A DNA stretch of 8,846 nt from an uncultured Neisseria sp. (GCA_927911515.1 CAKMQH010000167.1:1-8846), one strand, 5' to 3'. Positions 1 to 6,741 are shown, counted from the first letter of the stretch. Translations and numbers: made by a program. Notes: a model not told the origin generated them from the letters alone.

Positions 1-17
1 AAACCTGTTTCCAAGTT

Positions 18-29
18 TTCAGACGACCT
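18..29 (-). repeat. DNA uptake sequence (exact 12-mer)
   Basis: The reverse complement reads AGGTCGTCTGAA, the N. mucosa-type dialect of the neisserial DUS. In Neisseriaceae such 12-mers are recognised by the pilus protein ComP during natural transformation. It lies in T-rich intergenic DNA beside a decayed Correia element. Confidence 0.9.
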
Positions 30-32
30 TTT

Positions 33-132
33 TATATTGGCATTCACTTTAAACCTGTACGGTGTGGTTTTGTCGAAGTCCGCATCGCGTCAGCTTTGTC
101 GCGTTGCCTAGTTTAATTTCAATTCACGTTTA
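33..132 (+). repeat. Decayed Correia-like element (short form)
   Basis: The left part, from TATA at 33 through ACTTTAAACCTGTACGG at 46-62, closely parallels the left end of the intact Correia element at 8721 (ACTTTAAACCAGTACGG there). The right part, about 93-132 (GCTTTGTCGCGTTGCC followed by TTTAATTTCAATTCAC), resembles the usual right end with its GGCTTCGTCGCCTTG and TTTAATCCACTATA segments. The length of about 100 bases suits the internally deleted Correia class. It begins just beyond the stop codon of the upstream minus-strand gene. The divergence is considerable, so this is a similarity call made by eye. Confidence 0.55.
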
Positions 133-147
133 CAGAGTAGAAGCGTG

Positions 148-908
148 TTATTGCTCGATACCGTTTTCACGCAATAGCTGGTGAATTTGCTGTTGGGCTT
201 TATCTTCTTGCAGCAGTTGTGTGAGCTGGTCACGAATCAGTTCAAACGGCGGTGCTTGAGGGTCTTTTTGTACTTCGCTGATTTTAAACAGGAAGAACTT
301 GTTTTCAATTTCAACCGGATCGCGTGTGACCTCCCCCCGATTCATTGGTCCCAAGATACCTGCAAGCGGTTGGCGCAGTTTTCTTGCCATCACGAAGTCG
401 TCGGATGCGGGTTGCTGATTCGGATATCGTTTCGTTAATTCTTCAAATGACAAGCCTTTCAAGAGCAATTCTTGTGCTGATCGCGCTTCTTCGGGTGTAT
501 CGAAGCTAACCTGCTGAATCTTGATTATGCGGGTTTGCTGATCGTAAAACTTCAATAATTCAGCATTACTGATTTCGGCAGTGCGCTTCAGATATTCGGC
601 ATATTGCGCTGCGTAAAATTCCGCCTCCATGGTTAGGAATTGATTGCGGATATAGGGGTCTTTATCCAATCCGGCTTTGAGCGCGGCATTTTTGAGAATT
701 TCTATGCTTTGCAAGTGTTTTGACGACTTTCTTGGCGGACCGCTTTGCCGTCAGGCTGTTGTTTTGAGTCAGGGTGCTGTTCGGCTTGTTTGAGAATACG
801 GGCAACTTCGCCGTCTATACGCGCTGGGTCAATATCAGGCGCTTTGGCGACAGCGAATCCGGCAACAGCCGTCGCCATGATGACTGCGGCGGCAGTTTGG
901 TGTTTCAT
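148..908 (-). pseudogene. Secreted parvulin-type peptidyl-prolyl isomerase, frameshifted
   Basis: Two overlapping reading frames make up one protein. The first (908 to 702) encodes a signal peptide, MKHQ...VAGFAVA then KAPDIDP, and an N-terminal segment ending RQESRQNTCKA and a stop. The second (from about 714 down to 148) continues as LQSIEILKNAALKAGLDKD through a PpiC-like region to GIEQ-stop. From memory, neisserial homologues run continuously across this point (AVRRETVRRLQTLEVLKN-like), so the gene is broken by a net -1 shift. One extra A in the A4 run complementary to 718-721 would restore the frame, as would removal of two bases nearby. The ATG at 908 has a GGAG ribosome site and lies 20 bases after the preceding parvulin gene. 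The family catalyses proline isomerisation or chaperones outer-membrane proteins in the periplasm. Either a real null allele or a base-calling error is possible. Confidence 0.8.
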
Positions 909-928
909 TGTGAAAACTCCGTAGGCAG

Positions 929-1792
929 TTATTTAATTGCGGCTTTTTGCAGCAGAGATTGGAGCGCTTCATCGACGCGGGATGTTTGCAGGTCTCTGGC
1001 TATGTCGTTTTTGGATTCGTCATAAGTCGGTAGTTTCACGTCACGACGGTCGTTGACATAGAAAACGGCATATACGTCACTGTCTTGCAGAGGCGTTGTA
1101 GTGTGCGCGCCTTTTTTCAAGTCTTTAACTGCGGCATAGAGCGGGGGAACGGCTTCCTGCAAATCTTTTAAAGGAACATAACCTTGCTGAATGCCGCCCG
1201 CTTGTTTGGCGCGTTCATCTATTGAGTATTGCTTCAGAACGGAGGCAAAGCTTTTCTTGGCATTTAAATCAGAAATGGCTTTTTGGGCATCAGCTTGGGT
1301 ACGGGTAATAATTTCGCCCAGTTGTACTTCTTGAGTGCCTTTATAGAAGTTGCTGAAGTTATCGTAAGCGGTTTTAACGTCTTTTTCTTGAACGGGATTT
1401 TGACGGAGGACGTGAATCGCATAAGCTTGTCCCAGTAAATCGCTTTCAAATGCCGCCCATTCGGTTTTGAAATGTGCTTTTTTATCGGCACCTTGTTTTT
1501 TTGCGTCGGTGCGGGTGTGTTCCAAAGCTTGTTTAAATTCGGCGCTTTGGTCGAGTTTCAGGCGTTTGGCTTCTTGTGATACGACGGTATTGATGACTTG
1601 GCGCTCGGTCAGCTCTCTGCGCAGTTCGGGAGAATCGGGGATTTTATTGTTTGCTGCACGCAGAGCGGCAACTTGGGCATCAATGACGCTGCTGTCGATG
1701 GCCTGACCATTAACAGTAACCAAGGTTTGGGCAGAAAGGCTGCCGGAAACCAGAGCAGTCATCAGCATAGAGATGAGATGTTTTTTCTTCAT
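929..1792 (-). CDS. Periplasmic parvulin foldase (PrsA/PEB4 Cbf2-like)
   Basis: The 287-residue product has a clear signal peptide (MKKKHLISMLMTALVSGSLSA, cleavage likely after residue 21). It is followed by an N-terminal chaperone-like helical region (about 22-130), a PpiC/parvulin domain at about 135-250 (QLGEIITRTQADAQ, DERAKQAGGIQQGYVP) and a short C-terminal helical tail. This order is that of SurA/PrsA-type periplasmic isomerases and of the Campylobacter PEB4/Cbf2 'cell-binding factor', the name given to the meningococcal homologue. It probably escorts or folds outer-membrane proteins. A purine-rich AAGAGAAAA precedes the ATG. It lies 33 bases after the bolA-like gene and 20 before a second, broken parvulin, so the pair looks like a tandem duplication within one operon. 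Family assignment is firm; the client proteins are unknown. Confidence 0.88.
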   Translation of the reverse strand: MKKKHLISMLMTALVSGSLSAQTLVTVNGQAIDSSVIDAQVAALRAANNKIPDSPELRRELTERQVINTVVSQEAKRLKLDQSAEFKQALEHTRTDAKKQGADKKAHFKTEWAAFESDLLGQAYAIHVLRQNPVQEKDVKTAYDNFSNFYKGTQEVQLGEIITRTQADAQKAISDLNAKKSFASVLKQYSIDERAKQAGGIQQGYVPLKDLQEAVPPLYAAVKDLKKGAHTTTPLQDSDVYAVFYVNDRRDVKLPTYDESKNDIARDLQTSRVDEALQSLLQKAAIK

Positions 1793-1825
1793 AATTTTCT
1801 CTTTTTATGTCCAGTAAGTCTGTAA

Positions 1826-2095
1826 TTAGTGGAAGTATTCGTCAGGAGTAGCCGCTTTGATGCTTAATGCGTGAATCCGTCCTTCTGAAAATAGGTCGTG
1901 CAGTAAAGTTTTAATGGTGCGTTGGCGGTCGAGGCGGCTGACGCCGTCAAAAGCTTCGCTGACGATCACGACCATATAATGACCGCCTCCTTTGTTTCCT
2001 GCGTGATCCTCATGCAGGTGGCTGTCGTCCTGAAAGTCAAAGAAGACAGGATTCAGCGTTTTCAGACGACCTTCGATGGCTTCGCGCATATCCAT
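1826..2095 (-). CDS. BolA-family protein
   Basis: The 89-residue product carries the whole BolA signature. It has DDSHLHEDHAGNKGGGHYMVVIVSEAF at about 23-49, a positive helix-turn-helix-like SRLDRQRTIKTLL at about 53-65, and the C-terminal IHALSIKAATPDEY. In that last motif His75 corresponds to the conserved histidine that co-ligates a [2Fe-2S] cluster with monothiol glutaredoxins. BolA proteins act in iron-sulfur trafficking and stress or morphology control. The ATG overlaps the stop codon of yciI (TAATG) and has no visible Shine-Dalgarno, which points to translational coupling; a second ATG two codons in is a possible alternative. A DUS lies inside the coding sequence near the 5' end. Whether it is the BolA or IbaG subtype I cannot settle; the HAGNKGGGH segment favours BolA proper. 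Confidence 0.9.
   Translation of the reverse strand: MDMREAIEGRLKTLNPVFFDFQDDSHLHEDHAGNKGGGHYMVVIVSEAFDGVSRLDRQRTIKTLLHDLFSEGRIHALSIKAATPDEYFH
2061..2072 (-). repeat. DNA uptake sequence (exact 12-mer) in bolA
   Basis: Exact AGGTCGTCTGAA on the minus strand, in the same sense as the gene. It encodes part of the RLKTLN segment, so the uptake motif is accommodated in coding sequence. Confidence 0.9.
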
Positions 2096-2385
2096 TATTT
2101 GAATACGGCTTTGAACGGTTTGATCAATACTTCTTCATAGACGCCCGCATCGACGTAAGGATCTTGTTCAGCCCATTCTTGTGCAGCATCCAAAGATTCG
2201 AATTGAGCCACAATCAAGCTGCCGGATACACGCTCCGGATTGTCGGGAAGAGGGTTGGGACCAGCGGTCAGAAGACGTCCTTCTGCCTTCAAAGCTTCCA
2301 AACGTTGCAGATGAGCAGGGCGTGCCGCCATGCGCGCTTTATGGACATCGTCGGCATCAGTAGCCAGTAGCATGTAATATTCCAT
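2095..2385 (-). CDS. yciI: YciI family protein
   Basis: The 96-residue product (MEYYMLLATDADDVHKARMAARPAHLQRLEAL...) is a single-domain YciI-like protein of the usual length. It folds as a ferredoxin-like dimer in known members. Family landmarks are the early His-containing helix (RPAHLQRL, His25), the GPNPLPD loop at 42-48 and the QDPYVDAGVYEEVLIKPF motif at 74-91 with the conserved Asp-Pro-Tyr. The biochemical role of YciI is not established. The chosen start is ATG at 2385, which overlaps the yciB stop as TGATG and has AAGGA a few bases upstream. A TTG one codon earlier is less likely. Its linkage to yciB is also seen in enterobacteria, which supports both assignments. Confidence 0.88.
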   Translation of the reverse strand: MEYYMLLATDADDVHKARMAARPAHLQRLEALKAEGRLLTAGPNPLPDNPERVSGSLIVAQFESLDAAQEWAEQDPYVDAGVYEEVLIKPFKAVFK

Positions 2386-2917
2386 CAACTATCCTTCTTG
2401 GGTAAATACCGGCTCAAATAGGAAAATTGAGCGATAAAGAAAACAAACAAAAAGCCGGTAGAGCCGAACATTTTGTAATTTACCCATTGTTCTTTGAAGT
2501 GGGTGAACACAAACCAGTTGGCAATACCTAAAAATATCATGAATGCGACCCAGGCATAAGTCAGTTTGCTCCAAACATGTTCGGGCAGTTCCAACTCTTT
2601 GCCCATAGTCGCTTTTAGTCCGTTTTTCCACTTAAATGGCTGATCAGCAAAACCAATGCGCCAATCCAGAACAAAACGGTCGGTTTCCACATGATAAAAC
2701 GGTCGTCACGGAGTAGAATGGTCGCGCCGCCGAATACGACAATCAGGATCAGACCGACCCATTGCATCGTATCGAGTTTTTTGTATTTCCAGTAAGTAAA
2801 ACCAGCCTGCAAAATGCCGAATACGACAGCAACTGCAGTGGCAGTAATCATGTTTTTCGTTATTGTGTAAGTCAGGAAAAACAAAATGACTGCTAATAAA
2901 TCGCTTAAAACTTTCAT
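2385..2917 (-). pseudogene. yciB: Intracellular septation protein A (YciB), frameshifted
   Basis: An N-terminal frame from ATG 2917 (MKVLSDLLAVILFFLTYTITKN) with four hydrophobic segments includes the family motifs TMQWVGLILIVVFGGATILLRDDRF and MWKPTVLFW. It runs into a stop at 2615 after HLSGKTD. The next frame carries the rest: NGLKATMGKELELPEHVWSKL, two more membrane segments (WVAFMIFLGIANWFVF, FLFVFFIAQFSYL) and the YLPKKDS end. Adding one A to the A5 run complementary to 2623-2627 joins them as SGK-NGLKATM. That gives a protein of about 177 residues, the usual length of this inner-membrane septation/envelope protein. Without a shift the C-terminal third is lost. The ATG lacks a recognisable Shine-Dalgarno (T-rich leader). 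This is the first gene of the minus-strand operon. Real mutation, slippage and sequencing error are all possible. Confidence 0.85.
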
Positions 2918-3159
2918 AATCAAACAAACAAAAAAGATGAAACCAATCGGTCAAACGCTAATCATACAGGCAGCCTTACCTTTTTGCACCACCTTGAAAC
3001 GAAATTGCCGATGAAGGCGGGCGATAATCTAAAAAAGGGGTTTAAAAAATGCTGTTGGGATGATAAACTATGTTATCAGTAAGATTTGTAAAAAAGAAAC
3101 ACAGAAATTACAAACCTGTTAATTTCTCGTTTGTTTCATCACTTAATTCATCGGATTAC

Positions 3160-3189
3160 TTGGCAGACTGCGACTTTAGAAGATATCAT
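3160..3189 (+). promoter_or_regulatory. Predicted sigma-70 promoter of tspA
   Basis: TTGGCA at 3160-3165 (5 of 6 to TTGACA) is followed by an 18-base spacer and TATCAT at 3184-3189 (5 of 6 to TATAAT). Transcription would start near 3196, giving a leader of about 70 bases. Confidence 0.6.
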
Positions 3190-3190
3190 A

Positions 3191-3210
3191 ACGTAATATA
3201 TCGTAATATA
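3191..3210 (+). repeat. Tandem 10-bp direct repeat in tspA leader
   Basis: ACGTAATATA is followed immediately by TCGTAATATA, nine of ten bases the same and spaced one helical turn apart. It falls at or just after the predicted transcription start, a place where a regulator could bind. No regulator is identified. Confidence 0.5.
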
Positions 3211-3253
3211 CGGTTAAGCATGTAGCAGTTCTAGCAGGATTGTCATTTTACAC

Positions 3254-3259
3254 AGGGGA
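3254..3259 (+). promoter_or_regulatory. Ribosome binding site that fixes the TTG start of tspA
   Basis: AGGGGA lies six bases before the TTG at 3266. No ATG or GTG is available before the signal peptide, so this site decides the start. Confidence 0.75.
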
Positions 3260-3265
3260 CAAGTT

Positions 3266-5839
3266 TTGAAAAACCATCACAAAATCAAATTAATCGCGGC
3301 ATCTGTGGCCTTGGCAGTGTCGTTTGGTGCGAGTGCCGGGCTTGGCGGGTTGAACGTCCAATCACACCTGGGCGAGCCGTTTTCAGGCAGTATCACCGTA
3401 ACCGGTGACGAGGCTCAAGCGCTGTTGAAAGGCGGGAAAGCAACTGTTTCCAATAGCAATTTGCGTACCAGTGTTCGCAAGTCAGGCGACAAAGCAGTCG
3501 TGACTATCCGCTCAAACAAAGCGATTAAAGATCCTGTGTTGATTTTCCAAGTCGGTGCAGGTTCGCAATCGCGCGAATACACAGCCATCATTGATCCTGC
3601 GGGCTATTCCGGCAAAACGGATGGTTCAAGCCGCGCACGCAGTGAATCTGCATCTAATTCTAATTCTTCGGCTGACAACAATTCATACCATTCTCAATTT
3701 GATCGCCAAGCCGCGCGCGACCGCATCAATCGTGCGATACAAAACGGAAATCAAGGCGAAGCCGGTCGCAAAGAAGCTGCAAAAAAAGATAAAAACAATA
3801 CCAATAAAGCAGCGCAGGCTCAGCCATCAAAACAACAGCAACAACCTGCTGCCCGTGCCAATGGAACCGAGATTCGTTATGGCAAGCAGCATCTAGTTCG
3901 TCAGGGTGAGACTCTGACTGAAATTGCTACCAAAATCCGCCCGCAAGGCATGACTGTCGAACAAACCATACAGGCATTGGTTAAGGCAAATCCCGGTGTT
4001 TTCATCGGTAAAGATGCAGACCGTATGCTTGCAGGTAAAGTGTTGTACATCCCGATGCATAGCGATATGAAATCGACGGCGTCCAAACCTGCCAAAGTCA
4101 AACCTCCGGTTCAGGAAGGCAATAAGCCTCAAGCTCAAGGGTCGTCTGAAAAAGCGGGTAACACAACAACTCCTACAGCAGCCCCTAAAGAAGTTCCGGT
4201 AGAAAGCCCTAAAGTAGAAAATAAAAAAGAGGATAAAAAAGCTGAGCCGGTACAAGAAGCCAAGCCCGAAAATAAACCGGCGGTAACGGCGGCGAGCGCT
4301 CCAGAGCAAAATAAGGCCGAAGCAGGTGCAGCATCTGCAGAACAAGTGAAAGTCTTGCCTGAGCCAGATGCATCGTCTGCAGTAGTAAACGCAGAACCCC
4401 AAGAAATTTCTCAGGCTCAAGCTGATGTCGAAGCACGCATCGCCTCGGCAGTTGCCACAGAAAAACAACAACAAGAGGAAGCAGTTTCAGAAGACAGCGG
4501 CTTATGGCGTTGGCTATTGATTGGTGGTGCTGCTTTGGCAGGTTTGTTCCTGTTGTTGTTCTTGTTGGACAAACGTAAGAAATCCGCTGTCGCGCCTACG
4601 TCTGTTGTTGGTGCGATAAATGAAGATGAGCAGGATGAAGACGATCTCGATATCAGTATCGAAGATGATGTATTCCCTGCCGCTGCTGCACCACAACTGC
4701 AGCCACAACCACAAGCAGTAGTTCCGAAAACTGTCGTAGAAGCTCCTAAACCTGAAGAAGACGGTTTGGAAATTGAAGATGATTTCGATGATGAAGTATT
4801 CTTTAATGAGCCGACTCCTGTTGCCGAACCTGCGCAAGAAAACGTCGATCTGGACCTGAACGAACTGGACAATACTCAAGCCAGCATCGTGTCTAGTGCC
4901 GTAACCGTCGACGAAGAAACTGAAAAACGCCGTGATATCGATTGGGATACTGTCGAATCTACCGAAAGCGTATATGAGCCTGAGCCGGAAAATCCATATC
5001 AACACGTTGCTGTTGTAATGGAAGACAGAGCTGCTGAAGTAGAAACAGTAGAAGCAGAGGCTGCTCATGAGGAAGAGGCACCATCTGTTCCCTCCTTTGT
5101 AGCAACATCTGTCCCATCTGTTTCAGACGACCTATCAGAAGCTCAGCCACAAGCACCGGAAGAAGAGCCCATTCCTTTTGACGTAGAGGTGGAAGAGCCT
5201 AAATCAGAAACAATTGACGCAGTACTAGAAGCAGAAGAAGTAGAAGCCAAATCTGAAGAATCGGAAGAGGGTTGGGATTTCTTCGCGGACGAGCCAAAAG
5301 CGGCTAAAGCTATTGAGCCTTTCCCTGAATTAGGCGCACAAGAAGAAACGTCGTCTGAAGTTGAAGTTGCAGACATACAAGAAGAAGTGTTGGCTGAAGT
5401 TGAAACAGCAGACAAACAGGCAGATAGCCCTGAGGATGCGCTGGACTTTGTCATTGAAGAAACAGAGCAGCCACAGCCTGAAGCCGATGTTCAGCCGTTT
5501 GAGATTAAACAAGACGAACCTTTATCATTCCAAGATGGTGAAGATTTCAGTATTGAAAATACTCAAGAAGCCGGCGCTGACGAAACCATCGAATGGGAAA
5601 ATCTGGGTGTTGAAGATACTGCCGACAGCAGTAACGAACATTCCGGTTTTGACTCAGGTTTCATCTCCGAGTCAGTCGGTATGACAGCTCCGCTGGAAGC
5701 TAAATATGATTTGGCCAAAATGTATGTCGAAATCGGTGACCCCGATGCCGCCCGTGAGACGTTGACCGAATTGCTGGATGAGGCAAGCGGTGACATTCGT
5801 GATAAGGCCCAAGCATTGATGAACGAATTGAATGCCTAA
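3266..5839 (+). CDS. tspA: TspA / FimV-like LysM inner-membrane protein
   Basis: The 857-residue product has the FimV/TspA architecture. It has a signal peptide (cleavage likely after GASA, residue 24) and a conserved N-terminal domain (GLGGLNVQSHLGEPFSGSITV to REYTAIIDPAGY, 25-115). A Ser/Asn/Gln/Lys-rich linker leads to a LysM peptidoglycan-binding domain (HLVRQGETLTEIATKIRP to VLYIP, 208-263). A Pro/Ala/Glu/Lys-rich stretch precedes one transmembrane segment (LWRWLLIGGAALAGLFLLLFLL, 413-434). A very acidic cytoplasmic region follows, then the FimV C-terminal helical motif (LEAKYDLAKMYVEIGDPDAARETLTELLDEA, 810-857). In meningococcus TspA is a T-cell antigen linked to host-cell adhesion; FimV in Pseudomonas supports type IV pili and polar signalling. 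Translation starts at TTG behind AGGGGA. Three DUS lie inside, all in the variable linker or acidic regions. Confidence 0.92.
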   Translation: MKNHHKIKLIAASVALAVSFGASAGLGGLNVQSHLGEPFSGSITVTGDEAQALLKGGKATVSNSNLRTSVRKSGDKAVVTIRSNKAIKDPVLIFQVGAGSQSREYTAIIDPAGYSGKTDGSSRARSESASNSNSSADNNSYHSQFDRQAARDRINRAIQNGNQGEAGRKEAAKKDKNNTNKAAQAQPSKQQQQPAARANGTEIRYGKQHLVRQGETLTEIATKIRPQGMTVEQTIQALVKANPGVFIGKDADRMLAGKVLYIPMHSDMKSTASKPAKVKPPVQEGNKPQAQGSSEKAGNTTTPTAAPKEVPVESPKVENKKEDKKAEPVQEAKPENKPAVTAASAPEQNKAEAGAASAEQVKVLPEPDASSAVVNAEPQEISQAQADVEARIASAVATEKQQQEEAVSEDSGLWRWLLIGGAALAGLFLLLFLLDKRKKSAVAPTSVVGAINEDEQDEDDLDISIEDDVFPAAAAPQLQPQPQAVVPKTVVEAPKPEEDGLEIEDDFDDEVFFNEPTPVAEPAQENVDLDLNELDNTQASIVSSAVTVDEETEKRRDIDWDTVESTESVYEPEPENPYQHVAVVMEDRAAEVETVEAEAAHEEEAPSVPSFVATSVPSVSDDLSEAQPQAPEEEPIPFDVEVEEPKSETIDAVLEAEEVEAKSEESEEGWDFFADEPKAAKAIEPFPELGAQEETSSEVEVADIQEEVLAEVETADKQADSPEDALDFVIEETEQPQPEADVQPFEIKQDEPLSFQDGEDFSIENTQEAGADETIEWENLGVEDTADSSNEHSGFDSGFISESVGMTAPLEAKYDLAKMYVEIGDPDAARETLTELLDEASGDIRDKAQALMNELNA
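4139..4150 (+). repeat. DUS, 11 of 12, in tspA linker
   Basis: GGGTCGTCTGAA keeps the exact 10-base core GTCGTCTGAA; only the first flanking base differs. It codes for GSSEK in the disordered linker after LysM. Confidence 0.75.
5122..5133 (-). repeat. DUS, exact 12-mer, in tspA acidic region
   Basis: The reverse complement is exactly AGGTCGTCTGAA. It codes for the VSDDLSEA segment in the acidic cytoplasmic region. Confidence 0.88.
5348..5359 (+). repeat. DUS, 11 of 12, in tspA acidic region
   Basis: ACGTCGTCTGAA keeps the exact 10-base core; the second base differs. It codes for the ETSSEV segment. Confidence 0.75.
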
Positions 5840-5873
5840 TATCGGCAAGTAAATCGAAATTAAACAATGCTAA

Positions 5874-5907
5874 AATAAAAGATGCCGTGAAAACGGCATC
5901 TTTTATT
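5874..5907 (+). terminator. Intrinsic terminator after tspA
   Basis: A perfect 15-bp stem (5874-5888 with 5893-5907) is closed by a GAAA tetraloop, with GATGCCGT/ACGGCATC at its core and A/T arms. A T-rich tail TATTATTTT follows. The A/T arms make it potentially bidirectional. It ends 15 bases before the truA ATG. Confidence 0.9.
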
Positions 5908-5910
5908 ATT

Positions 5911-5922
5911 TTCAGACGACAT
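5911..5922 (-). repeat. DUS with exact core, AT flank, abutting truA start
   Basis: The reverse complement is ATGTCGTCTGAA: the exact core GTCGTCTGAA with an AT instead of AG leading pair. It sits between the terminator stem and the truA ATG, the hairpin-adjacent location common for neisserial DUS. Confidence 0.75.
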
Positions 5923-6741
5923 ATGACTTTATATACAGAACCATCGCCCCTCAAGCCCATACAAAGATGGGCATTAACCCTGTCTTATGATGGCAGCCGA
6001 TTTTACGGTTGGCAAAAACAAGCTGACGGTTTGCCAACCGTTCAGACGACCTTAGAATATGCACTCAGCCAAATTGCGGGTGAAACCATCCGAACCATAG
6101 TCGCCGGACGGACGGATACAGGCGTACACGCGACTGCGCAAGTCATCCATTTCGATACCACAGTAGTCCGTCCCGAGCAGGCATGGGTGCGGGGCGTCAA
6201 TGCTTATCTTCCCGAAGGTGTGGCTGTATTGTTCGCACAGCAAGTCGCCCCACATTTTCACGCCCGCTTTGACGCATACGGTAGAAAGTATCGTTACCTT
6301 TTGGAATCATCTCCCGTCCGCTCCCCGATATTGCAAGGCAGGGTAGGGTGGACGCACCTCAAACTCGATCCTGACAAAATGCAGCAGGCAGCATTATTAT
6401 TAGAAGGCGAACATGATTTCTCCAGCTTTCGCGCTGCCGAATGCCAAGCAAAATCGCCCATTAAAACCTTATACAGCGCAAAAATCAGCGGTACGCCGCA
6501 ACTCCTCAAACTGGATTTGCACGGCAATGCCTTTCTGCACCATATGGTGCGTAATATTATGGGAGCATTGGTTTATGTCGGTAGTGGTAGACTGAGCGTT
6601 TCTGAATTCCAAGCCTTAATTGAAGAACGCAGTCGATTAAAAGCACCTCCGACTTTTATGCCTGATGGGCTGTATCTGACCGGGGTGGATTATCCGCCCG
6701 AGTTCGGCATCATCCGTCCCGAAATGCCCGAATGGCTGTGA
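5923..6741 (+). CDS. truA: tRNA pseudouridine(38-40) synthase TruA
   Basis: From the ATG at 5923 the product has 272 residues. TruA converts uridines 38-40 of the tRNA anticodon stem-loop to pseudouridine in the cytoplasm. Visible family motifs are RWALTLSYDGSRFYGWQKQ (15-33) and the catalytic loop AGRTDTGVHA (61-70), with Asp65 as nucleophile. FHARFDAYGRKYRYLL, FSSFRAAECQAKSPIKTL, HGNAFLHHMVRNIMGALVYVG and RLKAPPTFMPDGLYLTGVDYP follow. Both halves of the enzyme are intact. An upstream in-frame GTG at 5887 lies inside the terminator hairpin and would add 12 residues read through the DUS (FRRH), so I reject it. The chosen ATG has no clear Shine-Dalgarno. The gene is probably co-transcribed by readthrough or has a promoter in the 3' end of tspA. 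Confidence 0.95.
   Translation: MTLYTEPSPLKPIQRWALTLSYDGSRFYGWQKQADGLPTVQTTLEYALSQIAGETIRTIVAGRTDTGVHATAQVIHFDTTVVRPEQAWVRGVNAYLPEGVAVLFAQQVAPHFHARFDAYGRKYRYLLESSPVRSPILQGRVGWTHLKLDPDKMQQAALLLEGEHDFSSFRAAECQAKSPIKTLYSAKISGTPQLLKLDLHGNAFLHHMVRNIMGALVYVGSGRLSVSEFQALIEERSRLKAPPTFMPDGLYLTGVDYPPEFGIIRPEMPEWL
6041..6052 (-). repeat. DUS, exact 12-mer, inside truA
   Basis: The reverse complement is exactly AGGTCGTCTGAA, coding for the VQTTL segment just before the catalytic domain core. Confidence 0.88.

Larger units (their letters stand above)
2918..3265. other. Divergent intergenic region yciB / tspA
   Basis: About 350 bases between two divergent transcription units. It holds the tspA promoter (3160-3189) and a tandem 10-base repeat (3191-3210). 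A small perfect inverted repeat lies at 3061-3078 (TGATAA/TTATCA with a 6-base loop). No convincing minus-strand promoter for the yciB operon stood out. No coding sequence is apparent. Confidence 0.7.

Noticed and set aside
396..407. Possible DUS AAGTCGTCGGAT
   Set aside because: It keeps only part of the core (about 9 of 12 matches) and lacks the TGAA end.
3000..3120. Minus-strand promoter for the yciB operon (TGATAACAT-like extended -10)
   Set aside because: The -10 matches only 4 of 6 and no -35 is present; too weak to annotate.
3893..5512. Long minus-strand and alternate-frame open frames across tspA
   Set aside because: They are low-complexity shadows of the Glu/Ala/Gln-rich tspA coding sequence, without ribosome sites or domains.
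5887..5922. GTG at 5887 as the truA start
   Set aside because: It lies inside the terminator stem, and the 12 added residues are read through the hairpin and the DUS. The ATG at 5923 gives a family-typical N terminus.
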